Shown one piece after another: positions 23,347 to 34,892 of a stretch of 64,000 nucleotides of DNA. The DNA is from Alisma plantago-aquatica (taxonomy: Eukaryota; Streptophyta; Magnoliopsida; Alismatales; Alismataceae), in assembly GCA_963693085.1 (NCBI GenBank), contig OY856412.1, positions 1,130,781,744 through 1,130,845,743 of the forward strand, read 5' to 3'. How positions within the stretch are numbered: the first letter of the stretch is position 1; every line of letters begins with the position of its first letter. Position numbers and translations under genes: made by a program. The notes under the pieces were generated by a model. It saw nothing but the letters and a program-made list of their open reading frames with translations. It had not been told where the DNA came from and searched no databases.

Positions 23347-24245
23347 ACACTCCACCACTTAAAAGGTTTTTGTCCTCAAAATCTAAACATCCAAACATGA
23401 TCAATCACCCATACTCCATGCCTTAAAAAGGTTTAACCTAACAAATCAAGCTAAACACCATCAAGGTACTATGGTCACATATGAATCTTTTAGTTGTGAA
23501 AATTTTAGTTGTTTATATCGTCAATAGATCATGCATTCAACTAACGATTAAAGACCACCTAGGGTTGAATTTCAGGTCCTTGCATTACAAACCTACTAAT
23601 TCTAAGATTCATTTCATCAATCAAAGGCCATAGGATACAATGGGTAATTTAACTAAGCCTTTATCATAAGATATATCTTCCTAGTCACCACTTCATACAC
23701 AAAACTAGGGTTAATATTTCTACCCAACTTATTTTAGAGTTTTTCTGCCAAAAATTCACATATCTCTTCATTGTGACTTAGTTCGAGAAAACCTCAATAA
23801 AACCACTTTATTACTGTACATATAAAAATAAAAAAATAATTTGATGACAAAACTTTATTATACAAAATTGAAGATAGGGCCCAAAATCAAAGTGAGAAAG
23901 CAAGTCACAATTTCCATTTAAGATCTCCTTATCCTACTACTTCACTGTCCTCACAACCTAGCTTCATAATCAACTGAAACCCTATTATATTCAAAGATAC
24001 ATGTTACTACCAACCTACATCATAGGGTTTGTGCAACTAGAGCCTCTTCACATAAGGGTTTACTCATCATGATCCTTATATGTACTTCCTATGATCCTAA
24101 ATCGAACTTTCATCATCTCATAAATTATTATAGGTCATTTATAGGGTATCTCACTTAGAGGGTGACTATGTAAGGTAGGGATTCTAATTATAGAGACAAA
24201 ATTGAAATAGTCAGAAATCTGACCACTATGGCTCTAATACCATCT
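23347..24245 (-). other. L2 internal region, non-coding (about 0.9 kb)
   Basis: It extends from the PBS side (24245) to the polypurine tract, which on the minus strand is CCTTTTAAGTGGTGGAGTGT (23366-23347). No coding motif occurs. The size and tract agree with the L1 internal region, showing that the absence of coding sequence is a family property. Confidence 0.85.
24230..24242 (-). other. Primer binding site of L2
   Basis: TGGTATTAGAGCC on the minus strand, three bases from the LTR end CTCCTTACA. It is the same class of site as in the copia elements and the Cassandra element of this window. Confidence 0.88.
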
Positions 24246-27200
24246 TGTAAGGAGTGGGACCCGAGAGGGGATCCACTCCCTACTAAATTTGAGAATAAAC
24301 CCATCTATTCCAAACACACTAAAACATATGATAGGTGTAATGTTTTTCTTATTTCTCACATGATGAAATACAAAAAGAGACCTATGTATAGCAACATAAA
24401 TATATTTCTTGACTATATTCAATTTTATAAAAGTACAACATTATCTCCCATATAGGACTTACATGAAAGTTAGAACATAAGGATCAAAGTTGAGGGATGT
24501 CTAATCTATCTCAACTCTACCTCCCATTAAGAGTCTTTTCATTAACTAGATCTACGTCTCCATGCAAAGTCCTCCATGTCCAACTCCTTAGGTTGTTCTA
24601 CCTCTGGATGGGTTGAAAAACAATACCCATGAGGAATAAAATAAAATAAAAGGATGTAAGCAAAAATTGAGTATGCACAGAAATAACAACTAGGCACTAC
24701 TTTAGAAATTTCAAAAAGAGCATCAAATTAAAGGATGATGAAGAGGATTATGTTCCAAAAGAATTATATCAGGCCAAAAGCTGAGGCATGTCTACTAAAG
24801 AATGTCATGTAGGGAAATCTTGCCTTTCAAAAAAAATTACAATAAAAAAATAAATTGTGCATGTAACAAACAAAGACTAAAATTATTTCAAGTAGGGTTG
24901 AGACACCATTGGATCTCAACCTAAAAATATGGGTGGAAAAGCACACACCAGGAAGAAAAACACACCTCTATAAATAATGGGTGGAAAAGCGCACCCTGGG
25001 CAGAAAAGCATGCCCCTGTAAATATGGCTATACATATGTACCACTACAAGAAATAAAGCTAGTCTAAACATGCACATAAATAGGAAAAGGCAATTATAAG
25101 TTTAATCCATGTGAAATAATAAGATGAGAGCATCCAAAATAGAACATGTGGGGTCAGAGAACCCATATGCAATATCCAGGAAAATAAGAATTTCAAAATG
25201 ATGAAAAGAGAATAACTACTCATGCCTCATATGGGAAAGGATATTTGGTCAGAATAGTAGTGTCTAGAAAATAGAAAAGATGTACATACCTTAATTTGAG
25301 TTGTTAAATCATAGATGGAGTCTACATATGTTCAGGGTCAAAATACTAATTTCATCTTAGTCCAAAAGCACCCTATTAAAGACATACATAAGAATATGGT
25401 TACATTTGTATTAATTACATAAACTCTAAAAAGTCCTTTTACTATTAGTGATTTAGGTCTTCAAAACCATATAATGTTGTGGATTATATTTTATTGAGTT
25501 CATAACATATTTTACTTTATTTTTTAGGCTTATAAATGATTAACTATGAACTTTTAGGAAGTCCAAACAATTAAATAAATCCATAGAAATTTCATATTTA
25601 TTATATTGGAATTAGGTGATACAACTAGTACCATTGAACATATTATAACTTTATGAATTTACATGTTTTATTTTATTTTTCCAAGTTATGAATATTTAGC
25701 TGTGAATTTTAGAAATATTAAACAATTAATAAAATCCTTTAAACATCATGTATTTATTATATTTAACTTAGGGGATAAGGTCGATACCATTTGATATATA
25801 AAACATAACGATTCCAAAATATATTTTCTTTTATTTTTCTGGGCTATGGACAATTTACTATTAATTTTGGAAACATCTACCAATCTCACAACCCTAAAAA
25901 TCCACATAAGGGGCAAAGTTAGGAGATCACAAACTATCATCTTCCTTCCCTCAGAACACAAAACAAAAAGGTCTGATACCATGGTGAAAGCTAGAAATCA
26001 GTGATTTAATTTTAGGATCTTGACTTCCTCAAGTCGTTGTAAGACAACTCCAATGATGTCTGACTTCTGATGGATCCATAGACCCCAAACAAAGTTTCTG
26101 AAGGTACACTACCTCAAAACCAACCTCTTTGTAATGGATAGTAAGGAGCAACTAGTGGGAAGCCAGGGAAAAAGGAAACTAACGATTATCATAACCAGAG
26201 ATTTTGCCTTATAATGGTGCACTAAACCCAAATTTTTCTTGTGAAAAGACATAGAACAAAAGTGGTAATATCTGAAAGGGAAAACAACTTGTTTATCACA
26301 ACACAAACATGAGGGAACACAAAATTGAGAAAATTTGATTATGAATAAAATGAAAACAAAGGTGAGTTCGTTACCTCACTCAGGAGAATCCACTAGAATA
26401 GGACCTAGAATAGAGAATTCTACCGAATGGTTACTAGTTAAAGGTGAGATTGAGTATAAGAAGGAGGAGACATTGTGAAGTCATAGGAAACATTGAGTTG
26501 CCAAAGAAATACAAGGACTGAAGAGTCAACTGTAGCAATACAGGGAGAAGTGACATAACATCATATATATATCTAGGGTGAGAATTTGGATTGTGCGAGA
26601 AGTCATCTATAAAAGATTAAACAATATTGAAATAAAACAAAATAGAAACTAATAAAAGTGGAATGTCAACATGATGGTTAGAGTGGAGAGAGAGAATGCA
26701 TGGAGAGAAGGACCACTTAAATAGTTATTTCTTACCTTCTTTTTTTACAACCATGAAAGAAGATGATTTCTTGGTTTAAGCGAACAATATTGAATTGTCT
26801 GAGAAGAGAGGTTTACTAAAAAATGGAAATCCAAGACTATGCTTGACAACAAAAACTTTAAGAAATATTTCGTTGCAAAACAGTCTTAACCCTTTATTTC
26901 TTATTACTTCCATATTTTCTTCCATAATTTATTCAAGGCAACTAGCATTATCCAACAAATATTTTTTACATAAAAATTATTCAAGAAATGAGGATTATAG
27001 TTAATCATTATTTTCCACTTTTGTGTTGATTTGTCACTTTTGTGGTAATTTGTTTAGTTAACTAATATATATATGATTTCATGTTACCACTATGATATCT
27101 ACTTTAATAATTATCATACTCTTCTAATATCTTAGAATTCTATTCTACTACATGATTTTTTATTACATTCCAACGTTCGGTCTTCCATAGTATCTATATA

Positions 27201-28172
27201 ACACTTTAATCATTATATATTATGAACCCCATTTTATATATCTTTTGGGTGTTTCATTATATATTTAATAATGTTAGATCCTATCATTTATTGTATTTTC
27301 ATAATGAATTTAAGGCGTGTAGGAATACTACCTTATTGTAAACTTGACATACAAGCAAATTAAAATGTGAGGATGACTGTTTTTAAATTAATTTTCCCTT
27401 TTAGGATGGCTTAACATATTATATAATGTTTTGGCTTTAATATAAATGTCTCTCATAATTATATCAAAATAGATAGGATTGTCCAAAATAGACCAATTTT
27501 GGTATGTAGATTTTGAACTTGAGGTTTATCTCCAATTGAAAACTTTTAGTAATTTATGTAACACTTTCGGCTTTTCTCCCGTTTTCTTCTCAAATTATAT
27601 TTAATATAATTGTTGTTGTTCAAATAAAATGAAACTTGGCAACCAAGCTAATTGGCACCCAAGGAACATGTTTTTACAATTATATTTCATTTTTAAGATG
27701 TCCTTTTATGAGTTAAGGCACCATCAGGAATTTTGACACATTACTACTGTATTTAACAAAATATTATATATTTATTATAAACAATTACTTAATGGAGTCT
27801 TATTATCTTCAATATAGTTTCAAAAGAGCTATATATATTATTATTTTGCACAAAATTCTAAATTTTACCTATTTTACATAGTTAATATGTTAATTTCATA
27901 TTTATTTAAATAATAGAACATTATTAATATTTATGGACATGGAATAATGAGTTGTTACTCCAAAGAGTATTATTTATTTTTATTTATCCATTATGTTAGT
28001 AAAAGAAATACATGTAACGTATTTCATGATTTTATTACATGCTGACACATAATTAAGTCATTATGTAAATGTGTTTTAATTTTTAACCTTGTTTGGTCAA
28101 ATCTAAGAAACCAAATCTTACTAGATTTTTACTAATGGAATTGGGAAAGATTCTAGATTCTAGTTCATTACA
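24246..28172 (-). repeat. L2 5' LTR, complete (3927 bp)
   Basis: In element orientation it starts TGTAATGAACTAGAATCTAG (28172 down) and ends ...GGGTCCCACTCCTTACA (24246). It matches 19356-23346 throughout. It is the reference copy for judging insertions in the other LTR, and the reference size for the family. Confidence 0.9.
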
Positions 28173-28177
28173 CAAAA
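28173..28177. repeat. Target-site duplication of L2 (right), caaaa
   Basis: A perfect partner of 12061-12065. Confidence 0.9.
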
Positions 28178-29059
28178 CTAATCATGAGAACAAGAAGGAA
28201 TTCCAGTTTGTTGAGAGTTTGATTATAATAATAAAAGAAAGTAAAAATTCAAAAATAAAACTTAACTAATCTAATGATAGAAGGAACTGGGGGTCTGGGG
28301 GATCACCACAAATAGTTGTGCTTATACTCAATGAATCAAATCCTAAATTTCAATAATCAAATGAGGACCATCTAGATTCGTGTTGGGTCAGACTTCATGC
28401 AAACCTGTTGATCCAGGCATTTGTGTATCCTGTCCAACTATCCAACATATCCCTATCCAAAATCTCATCGAGGAATATTTGAATTCCATTCTGACGTTTT
28501 ATCTCATGGGCCAATTGATCACGTCGCCATATTCTATAACAAACAAGTCAAACAAGTAGAAAGATCATAGAATCCATCAACATGCATCATTAAGAGATTA
28601 TTGGTTTGTTCTTGTGAGGATCCAATATCTTGGAACCCCCATAAGAATATAACCATTCTACTAGAAAACAAGTACGAGATCAGATGGGTCAAAAGATAAC
28701 AATCACAATTTAGGGATTCTGAGTTCATTCTTGTGGGGATATGGGACCACATCACCTCACAATAGTATATCAATTCATCCAACGATCATAGTAGAAATGG
28801 AAGGAAAACATTCTTTCACTAAAACAATGGGGTCAATTACATCGAATAAGAACAGGCTATGGGGCTAGTCCCCATGCCCCAGTAGAGAACTACTCAGACA
28901 TATTAATAAAGAGAACACGAATCTAGCCTAGAATACAAGGAGAAATCCCACAAGAAGAGATGGATTTTGCTTTGGAGTCCCCCCTCCTTTTATAGGGGAA
29001 GGAGGGGCAAAAACCCTAGAAATGTAGTGTTGGCGGCAGCTGAAATGGTTGAATTTGCA

Positions 29060-29450
29060 GTGCCAATTGACCGATTGATTTTGTCAATCAATCGACTGGA
29101 TTTGGCGGGCTGCACGTCTTTGAATTTCATGGCCAGTGTGATTGATTGGTTGAAGAAAACCCTACAAATGGCTTTGTGGTGGTGGCAGCTATTAGATCTA
29201 GAATGTCGATCGATCGACTGGGAATTGTGAGTTCAATCGACTGGAATCAATCAGATGCATGACTTCCAATCTAGTGTCGGTGTGATGCTTTGGCTCTAAG
29301 GTATCCCAATCAACTGAATGGTTTGTCTTTGAATGGTCTTTGATGGAGATTCAATAGACTAGGTAAATGAGTCAGCTGACTGGAGCTCTCTGGAGTCAAA
29401 ATTTGGAGCTAATAAGTCAACTGACTGGTTGAGGGAGTCAATTGACAGGG
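29060..29450. repeat. Palindromic GATTGATTGG/TCGATCGACTGG array in gypsy solo LTR
   Basis: Units such as gtcaatcaatcgactgga, gtcgatcgatcgactggg, gagttcaatcgactgg and gtcaactgactggttgag recur every 20-60 bases. On the LTR strand they lie upstream of the TATA box, the same position as the copia array at 12930-13330. Confidence 0.75.
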
Positions 29451-29665
29451 AGGATAGCATTGGAATTTTAAGCCTCTGATTCTTAGGTCTTTTGGCCCTT
29501 GATGTGATTTGGATATTTTTCTACAAAACCATGTAAATCAATTATATCTCTATCTTAAAAAGAAAAACTAAACTAAACTAATTTATACTAATACTATGCA
29601 ATAGGCAACAAAATATAGATCTAAAATATGCAAATCAAGGTGATGGGTTTGCACTCATCAGTCAG

Positions 29666-29887
29666 CCCCATGCAAGTTGTTGCCAAGAAAAGTGGCACTA
29701 CTGTGGTGAATAATGATAGGAATGCACTCATCCCTATCCGCTCAGTTACAAGGTGGAGGATGTGCATTGACTATAGAAAGTTGAACAAAGCCATAAGGAA
29801 AGACCACTTCCTTATCCACTTCCTTGATCAAGTCCACAAACACCTTGCACATTAAGTGTTTTTCAACTATCTTGATAGTTACCCTGG
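29666..29887 (+). pseudogene. G1 reverse transcriptase, continuation
   Basis: The translation gives QVVAKKSGTTVVNNDRNALI, WRMCIDYRKLNKAIRKDHF, and after a stop FNYLDSYPG. The family reads QVVPKKGG..., WRVCIDYRKLN and YFLDGYSGY. It continues the frame of 11640-11914 once the solo LTR is removed. It stops at 29887, where LTR G6 begins within the catalytic region. The match to G5 at 49130-49345 is clear. Confidence 0.85.
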
Positions 29888-30845
29888 TGATGTATAATAT
29901 ATTGATCCCCTTTTATATCATCTTTTTGGTCTTTTTGTTTAAGATTTTTCTTCCTTTTTCTCAATCTTAGAAAATAAATGCCATTTACTTGCTTTCCACT
30001 TGTTATTCAGAATCCTTATTATTCCTTGTTCATATTTTGTAGATTTCATACTCATTCAAATATCCCAACTCTAGTGGACAAAATATTGCTTCATTACTTG
30101 GAGATCGAATAGCTAGAAGCCTCAAAATATACATTTCCAAGCATCTCAGCACATGAATCGAGCAATTTAGTCAGTGAATCAATTGAGTCACTCGTGCAAA
30201 ATGCTCCACTCTGGTACTTCAAATGGCCATTTCATGATGTTGATCCATCGAATCAATATTTTACTCATCATATGAACTGACCAATTCAACAGCTGAAGTG
30301 GGCGATTCATACCACAAATTGGTCGACTCAGAAGTCTAAATCAGGCATTTTAAAGCTCCAAGAGACCAACTCAGTTACTTAGTGACCAAGTCTTGGTAAA
30401 ATGGCACTGCCACCATACCCTTAGGGTTTTGACCCGCTTCTCTAGGACTACACACATATATATATGAATCAGGGGACTCACACTATAAACCGATTGGTTC
30501 ACAATCAGTGGACATGCTTTCTCAATAGTCGCCAGCCAATTTTTCTTCCCTATCCTTGGGGTTTCCACCCCTCCTTCCCCTATAAAAGGAGGGGGGACTC
30601 CATAAAGGAATGAATTCAATTTTTTGCAACTTGCACTTGTGTTAAGTTCTTGTTACATTCTTGCATTTAGATTCTTATATCTTGTAATCTTCTTCTTCAA
30701 TAAAAATTCTAGTTTTCAATTATTGTTATGGTGTTCTTGTGCTTGGATAAGAGTTTAAGAAGAGCAACTATTTAATTGTCACTAGATCAAAGTCCTTTGA
30801 TATTCTTTGTTTCTTTACTGATCTATGTCTCCTCTTATTGAGGTG
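29888..30845 (+). mobile_element. G6: 5' portion of a gypsy LTR inserted in G1 RT
   Basis: It starts TGATGTATAATATATTGATC directly after the RT codons for YPG. It has palindromic units at 30160-30340, then CCTCCTTCCCCTATAAAAGG (TATA, 30570-30590) and the tail signals tcttgtaatcttcttcttca and aataaaaattctagttt (30680-30710), parallel to the G2 LTR at 31690-31880. The recognisable LTR ends near 30845, where minus-strand sequence of G4 seems to begin. The junction is approximate. Confidence 0.7.
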
Positions 30846-30962
30846 TATATTGGTTTTCATAATAAAGTTCATACCCCCAAAATTTTGTTGGTCATCTTCA
30901 CCATACCCCCATAATATTCTTGGTTATAACATCCCTCATATTTATATGTGTAACATGGTTCC
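30846..30962 (-). other. Probable G4 internal (gag-like) sequence, left of G2
   Basis: On the minus strand one frame gives GYGEDDQQNFGGMNFIMKTN, a Gly/Gln/Asn-rich composition common in gypsy gag tails. It continues across the gttcc duplication of G2 into 39344-39440. I infer that it is G4 interior; no catalytic motif supports this. Confidence 0.4.
30958..30962. repeat. Target-site duplication of G2 (left), gttcc
   Basis: A perfect match to 39344-39348 on the other side of the element. Confidence 0.9.
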
Positions 30963-32848
30963 TAATGAATTTATATTCATCTCACTAGTTATATATGTTT
31001 CATAGTATTTTTGATTAGGACTTGTCTTTTTTATTAATTTTCTAGAACAAATTACAATTAACCCAATTTTTGATCAAACATGCAAATACTTATCTTTTTT
31101 CTTTACAACTTGTAGGTTTTACCTTCAAAGACAAAATCCTAACCACCTGAGCACCTGAACTGATCAGTTTGTTGTGCCAAACAGTCGGTTCACCTACATC
31201 TCAGAGTCAGACGACCGTTTTTGGTCCTCGGGTCCTCCTTGACACTTTAGAATTCAATCATGCATTCCATTTACCTAGATGATCATCTCAGAAGCACCAA
31301 ACAATCAACTCATGAGTCCCAGATATCCATCTCAGGCCGAATTTAGGACTAAGTCAGATTCGAGCCACAAGTCCCTCATCTCACATCCCATCCATGAGTT
31401 TTGCACTCTTAATTGACCATCTCGGATCGCTCAATGACTAGGTCAAAAGCACCACCACCACATGTTAGGGTTTCATCCCTCACTTGCACACACTCATCAC
31501 CCAATTGACAATCTCACATCCCAGATGGCCAGTTCAGAGATTTGTTTGAGGACAAGATTCGATTCAAAAGTGTTGCCACCCTTTGACTAGGGTTTGAATG
31601 CTTCCCTTTGGGCCCACGCCTTTTTCACCCCAACTGACTGGTTTGGGTTGCAGACTGATTTCATGACGTGCAGACATCCTTTTTAGTGCATCCACCCTTC
31701 TTTTCCTCTCCCCCTTTCAAGTTTTCCATCTCTCCTTTGCCTATAAAAGAAGGTGGGACTCCACAAAAAAGGGAAATCAACTTTTCTACTTCAATTTTTT
31801 TATTTTAAGCATTGTCCTCTTAATTCTTGCATATGTAATCTTTTCTTCTTCAATAAAGATTAGTGTTTTATCTCTAGATTTCTAGTTCTTATTTTATTTT
31901 CTTGTTCTTCCTTTGGAGTGGGGAATTAAGGGTGCAAGCCATTTAATTGTCACTAGAAAGATCCCCTTTAGGATTCTTTTTTATCTAGTCTATGAATTCC
32001 TTCCTTTTTTCCTTTACTTCTCTTTCCCTTGCTATGGCCAGTGAGTAGTTTCTCATATTGAGGCATGGGGAGTAGCCCGAAGACCTTAGTGTTCATAGAT
32101 TGATTTTCCTATATGATTCTATTCCATAGATGGCATTTGGTTTAGATAATCACCCAGTTTAAAAGATTTGATCTCTCATTTTTATCAAAAGTTAGTCTTA
32201 GGGGATGTGACCACAGAACCCAAGGCTTGGAACAACCAAACCAAATTCATAAGGATCTGGATGTGATTGCGGAAAGATCCTTATTAAGATGGTTGGACTA
32301 GGAATTGTGAACGCCAGGACCAATGGGTTCACAAGGAACTTGTCTTCTGTAGACACATTTACAAATATTTTTACATGCTCTCTTCTATATTGTTTTTATA
32401 GTATGGATTCCATATATCTTGTTTAACACTGGATGCGGTGGTAAAACCCATAGCCTCGATATGTCTTTCTTCTTATTCAACTTCATTTCTTCAACCGTGA
32501 TTTTCAATCGCCTTATTTACATTCCTACACTATTAATTCTACCATTAGAATAATTTTCCTTTACTCTTGTTTAGCATAGCTCTTTTCTTAAATTGTTCTT
32601 AGTGTAACTTTCATTTATTTGAAACTTTAAATTCCTTGTTCTAGTGTAAAGAAACCACCGAATCTGGATCTTTACTTTCTGCAACTTTTTGTTCAAAATT
32701 GTTTGGGTAGACATTAAATCATAAAAATATTGTTTATGGATCGACCCTTACTATACTAATATATTATCTTAATTGGTTGTTTTACCATTAAAAATGATAG
32801 ACTCTAGGATAACCACATACTTTTTGGTTCATGAAATGACACATATTA
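30963..32848 (+). repeat. G2 5' LTR
   Basis: It starts taatgaatttatattcatct (TG decayed to TA) and ends gacacatatta. It contains palindromic units (31140-31660), a TATA box in CCTATAAAAGAAGG near 31740, a candidate polyadenylation signal aataaag near 31853, and the U5 block agtcttaggggatgtgacc (32190-32210), conserved in G5 at 45170. Confidence 0.9.
31140..31660. repeat. Palindromic CTGATCAG/CCGACT array in G2 U3
   Basis: Recurring units include gaactgatcagtttg, acagtcggttcacc, ccatctcaggccg, ccagatggccagttcag and aactgactggtttgg, spaced 20-60 bases, up to about 80 bases before the TATA box. The other LTR repeats the arrangement at 37645-38165. Confidence 0.7.
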
Positions 32849-32851
32849 AAA

Positions 32852-32869
32852 TGGCACCATTGTCGGGGA
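32852..32869 (+). other. Primer binding site of G2 (Asp-tRNA type)
   Basis: TGGCACCATTGTCGGGGA, close to the plant gypsy site TGGCGCCGTTGCCGGGGA. Confidence 0.88.
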
Positions 32870-33132
32870 CAACAGATTGTTTTTCTAACCCAAAAAAATT
32901 TTGAACAATTTTTCTTCTTCTTTTTTCTACCTTAGTAGTTTCATTCTGGAAGTGCTACTCTACTTTCTACTGAGTTCCCATTCCAGCAGTATGGTTTTTA
33001 TATAATCAATTATATATATTCAAATTATAACTATGCACACGATGCCCATAAAATGTTGATTCTACGCTGCCATGTTTTGAATCTGAAATCAAAAGAACAT
33101 TCTATCATTTAAATCAAAAAAATCATTTTAAG

Positions 33133-34730
33133 ATGGATGAGGAGAAAGTAACTCATAGGATTGAGCAAGCACTTACTACTCAAAGGGAGGCCATGATGGT
33201 TGAGCACGTGGCTCAAGAAGTTGCTTTGCATGCTACATACATGACTGAACAAGAGGCCTTGGAAGCCGCTCAAAGGGAAGCCGAAAGACAAAAACAATTA
33301 AAAGATTTCTCAACCTCCAAAATGGGATATTCACAACATCCTATTGTACCACCCAAAATCACAACCCCTCAATTTGAGATCTGAACCAACTGGATCAGTA
33401 TGCTTTAGGCCAAACCCTTTTTGGAAACAAATGTGAAAGTTACCAAGATCACATCCATTATTTCTCTTATCTATGTTCCTTACATAAGATCCCTAGCATT
33501 TTTAAGATGCCATTTGGCTTAGGTTGTTTAAATACTCTCTTTCAAGGAAATCTAGCAGTTGGTATAATGTCATGGAGGGTGAAGAACGTGTCACCACCTA
33601 GGAGGCACTATAAACCGATTTTTTAGACAAATATTTTCCTCCTTCCCTTATGAAAATAAGGGACATATCCTTCTCTTTAATATGGTCCAAGTTGAAATAC
33701 TAGGAGAAGTTTGGGTTTAGGTATCTTCTTCGATGTTGCCTCCATCATGATATTACATGAGCCATTCAGCTTAGGTTGTTCAAATACTCTCTTTTAGGGT
33801 AAGCTAGCAGTTGGTATAATGCCATGGAGGGTGAAGACAGTGTCACCACCTGGGAGGCACTAGAAACCAAATTTTTAGACAAATATTTTCCTCCTTTCCT
33901 TACTTATGAAATTAAGGAACATATCCTTTTCTTTTCTATGGTCCAAGGTTAAACACTAAGAGAAGTTTGGGAGAGGTCTAGGTATCTTCTTCGATGTTGC
34001 CTCCATCACGATATTACCCAAGCCCAGCTCATTGAAATATTCTATCGCATAGTTGATGAAGACACTAAAAAATTCCTTGATTCCTCATATGAAGGAAATT
34101 TCAAGTTTCAGAACCTAGATAGCTCTCGAGGGACTGTAAAATGAGCTTCTAAAAATCAAACATGACAAGGAATTCGTGGGGTCCTCAAGGTAGCTAAGGA
34201 TGAGGAGACTCTTGATATCAAAAATATTGTCGCAAGCCTTAAACACATTGCCTTGAATCAAGATCACCTTGAATCATCTTTTGGTACCTATGAGAGGAGA
34301 GAAACTTCAACAAATGAAGACTATAATCCCTCTCTATGGAATCTGCCAAGGGTATGATCACTCTACCCTACAATGTCAATACATTTATAATATTCCCATG
34401 CAGCCAAAGGTCAGACATAAAATGGAGAACCTCAAATCCATTCATAGAATACCAGAACAAGTCTATTATAATTCGAATGAGGCCAGAAATCCTATGGGTG
34501 CTGAAAATGATCCCCAACTTGTTCCTCAACAAAGACCCCCTCAACCTCAAGCTAACTATCACCCCCAACAGGATTCCCTAACAACAACAATCATAGTAAC
34601 TTTGGATATAAGGGGAATTACAAGGAAAATTCCCAAACCCATGAGCCTTATCAAGGCAACAATATCAAAACTTGAACCTACCACCACCAAAAATACACTA
34701 GGGTGCTACCACCCCTACTTTTGATAGTGA
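33133..34730 (+). pseudogene. G2 gag relic
   Basis: The start ATG at 33133 matches the start of G5 gag at 46171 (HRIEQALTTQRE and HRIERVLATQRE). The first 84 codons are open and end after PPKITTPQFEI. The matrix/capsid part from 33400 to 34100 is broken by stops and contains an in-frame 252-bp duplication (33509-34020). From 34269 a frame gives YGICQGYDHSTLQC, a zinc knuckle CX2CX4HX4C whose first Cys is now Tyr, and then NPMGAENDPQLVPQQRPPQP, a Pro/Gln-rich linker to the protease. In an active element Gag forms the particle that packages the RNA. Confidence 0.85.
33509..34020 (+). repeat. Tandem duplication of about 252 bp in G2 gag
   Basis: gccatttggcttaggttgtt (33509) and gccattcagcttaggttgtt (33761) start two consecutive copies. 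Both run through gcagttggtataatg, gtcaccacct, tttttagacaaatatttt and cttcgatgttgcctccatca. The period of 252 is 84 codons, so phase is kept. G5 has a single copy (46550-46810). Confidence 0.9.
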
Positions 34731-34892
34731 GAGGATTGTTACTCTAGAAAAAAGCCTCCATTCTACTAATCATGTTCTTCTCTCCCAATAGACTCACCAA
34801 AAGGCAACTGACTCTCAGGTAGCCCAATTCTTCGCCCAACAAAAAAAACCCCACTGGAACTTTTTCTGGTCAGCCAAAAAACAATCCCAAGC

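Larger units (their letters stand above)
12066..28172 (-). mobile_element. L2: giant-LTR non-autonomous retrotransposon, minus strand, containing copia C1
   Basis: In element orientation it is: 5' LTR 28172-24246, PBS 24242-24230, non-coding internal region to 23347, and 3' LTR 23346-12066. The 3' LTR is interrupted by copia C1 (12293-19355). The intact LTR is 3927 bp; the other, without C1, is about 4.2 kb because of extra segments at 21270-21421 and 22041-22202. The LTR ends are TGTAA(C/T)...CTCCTTACA, with TG decayed to TA at 12066. A perfect 5-bp duplication flanks it. No protein-coding capacity is seen. Confidence 0.9.
11915..29660 (-). mobile_element. Solo LTR of a gypsy element (about 1.6 kb), split by L2
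   Basis: Read on the minus strand, the LTR starts TGATGAGTGCAAACCCATCA (plus 29660 down) and ends ...CGACACACATCA (plus 11915). It is bounded by atcag (11910-11914) and gtcag (29661-29665), a 5-bp target duplication with one difference, and the RT of G1 continues on both sides. L2 plus one copy of its duplication removed, the LTR is about 1.63 kb. It has a TATA box in CCCTATAAAAGGAGG (minus strand, near 28990) and palindromic units at 29060-29450. It is closely related to the G4 LTR at 40189-44670. No internal region is attached, so it is a recombination product. Confidence 0.85.
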
